From contig CM067344.1 in assembly GCA_034190875.2 (NCBI GenBank), positions 69,809,052 through 69,873,051 of the forward strand: a stretch of 64,000 bases of DNA, written 5' to 3'. A program made the position numbers and the translations under genes. How positions within the stretch are numbered: the stretch's first letter is position 1; every line of letters starts with the position of its first letter. The notes beneath the pieces are model-generated. The model searched no databases. It worked only from the letters and a program-made list of their open reading frames with translations, and was not told the DNA's origin. Of the stretch, positions 62,831 to 64,000 are shown piece by piece. The DNA is from Urechis unicinctus. Taxonomy: Eukaryota; Annelida; Polychaeta; Xenopneusta; Urechidae.

Positions 62831-64000
62831 CTGAAATCACACGGTCATGAGGTCAGGCTGTGGCTCTAAAGGTCAAAGTCTGTCTATTGCTTGATACAAG
62901 GTCAAGTAGGTAGGTCCATGCACTGACAAGGTCACACTGGTTTACAATAGCATTGATATTTGGTCAGCAATTGGTCTTATTTTTCTCATTGACAGTTTAT
63001 CACAGGGCGACCCCATCACTAATTCATTATCATAGACCAACCCAATCACTCATCACCAGCTGGCTCTATCACTCATCACGGGCTGACCCCATCACTTATC
63101 AGCTGATCTCATAACATATCATTGCTGAACTGATATAGGAATTGATGGCTGTGCCATGATGTCATAGTTGCCCAGAACCCCAATATTTCTTAAATGGACC
63201 ATATAGCACTGTGCAAGCTATTGTCGGCGCAGGACTGGGCTAACTCTGGGCGGCCTACATGCACCTCAGGGCCAGCCAGATAAGGGCAAACATTGAAGAA
63301 GTCAGTGTGTTAATTCCGCTTTCTATTTTGGAAAGCAATCAAAAATGCGGAATTGCTTGAAACCTGGGACAGTTTTACAGTCACGTAGTCGACGCGACAG
63401 ACGGTCTGTTGTCTATAGGCCAGCGCCGCTCAAAAGCTTGTTTGTTCGAGTTTTGGCGACTTGTAATTATTACCGGCGATGAATGCCTCGTGCGTGTGTA
63501 CATGTGCAGAATGTTCGCACGTGTTGCCTTATCATTTGATAAAGGCACACACGATGGCAAATAACAGGCGGTGAATCAATGCGAACTAACATACCTCAAA
63601 AAAAAGGTGTTACACAAAGTGCTATGATTGCTAGGTTTGCCCGCTTACTACATTCCCTATATATCCCGTCTGGTGGGCCGTCATCGGGCGACACTAGCTC
63701 ACATTGCTCTGAAGGGGTCAAAACACAGTAGCGTTCTTACTTATCGAACTCCGAGACATCCACGTTACTCGTCTTTTTATCATGACGAATAGTCATGAAG
63801 CGTGAGATAAGAGCCAGATGTCTGATGACAAAGTCACTTCTATAGCGCACCTGAGCATACGAGCCGCGAGAACATGACCCGTAACGTGGTTATAATCAAC
63901 AAGCTTTGTTACAATCCAGTCAACGAGGCGACAAGCTAACCAGCGAGGTTTCTACCTAATATACATGGTTATAAACCGCTTTACGTGGTTTCAAGCAAAC
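62831..64000 (-). other. Upstream intron of the zinc-finger gene
   Basis: It ends at the acceptor at 62831. Some loose repeats of ATCACTCATCACGGGCTGACC type lie at 63000-63120. No exon is recognised up to the window edge. Confidence 0.5.

Overview
This is a eukaryotic window, almost certainly from an animal. It has spliced C2H2 zinc-finger exons with GT..AG introns, a two-transmembrane ion-channel accessory-subunit fragment, and no bacterial-style gene packing. The finger set and the wealth of minisatellites suggest an invertebrate, perhaps a mollusc or crustacean, but I cannot fix the taxon. All coding sequence I can defend lies on the minus strand and is a small share of the 64 kb. A large part of the window (roughly 25 kb by eye) is tandem repeat: about twenty-five arrays with unrelated units of about 19 to 100 bp.

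Layout by region: 1-1419 holds the 3' part of a KCNMB-like (BK-channel beta subunit) gene. 3-10 kb holds four successive minisatellites (38, 48, 31 and 30 bp units). 10-19 kb is mostly unique, AT-rich sequence with a candidate exon at about 14.0-14.2 kb, a long TA tract and a 59-bp purine-rich array. 19.4-25 kb holds three exons of a divergent multi-C2H2 cassette ('cassette B'), with minisatellites in both of its introns. 25-60.8 kb is dominated by tandem arrays. These include a 5.5-kb array of a 39-bp unit with no variant that I could see, followed by a noisy near-duplicate block, and two arrays with clear higher-order repeat structure. A CpG-rich island at 42.6-44.5 kb contains a candidate first exon with a PVDLS (CtBP-type) motif. 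60.9-62.8 kb holds a second C2H2 terminal exon ('cassette A') and the exon before it, which carries the first half of finger 1.

The central biological point is the zinc-finger locus. The exon at 62466-62830 ends in phase 0 in the middle of a C2H2 finger, after C-R-M-C-D-Q. Two downstream acceptors, at 61889 (cassette A) and 24951 (cassette B), both start in phase 0 with the matching second half of that finger (IFESKSD.. and EFENKSD..). Either join gives a perfect C-X2-C-X12-H-X4-H. The sequence therefore fits one transcription-factor gene of the ZNF362/ZNF384/datilografo type with two alternative, mutually exclusive DNA-binding C-termini separated by a satellite-filled intron. The alternative is an ancient tandem duplicate that kept the same exon design. 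A second splicing choice is visible inside cassette B, where two tandem acceptors in the same phase include or skip one finger.
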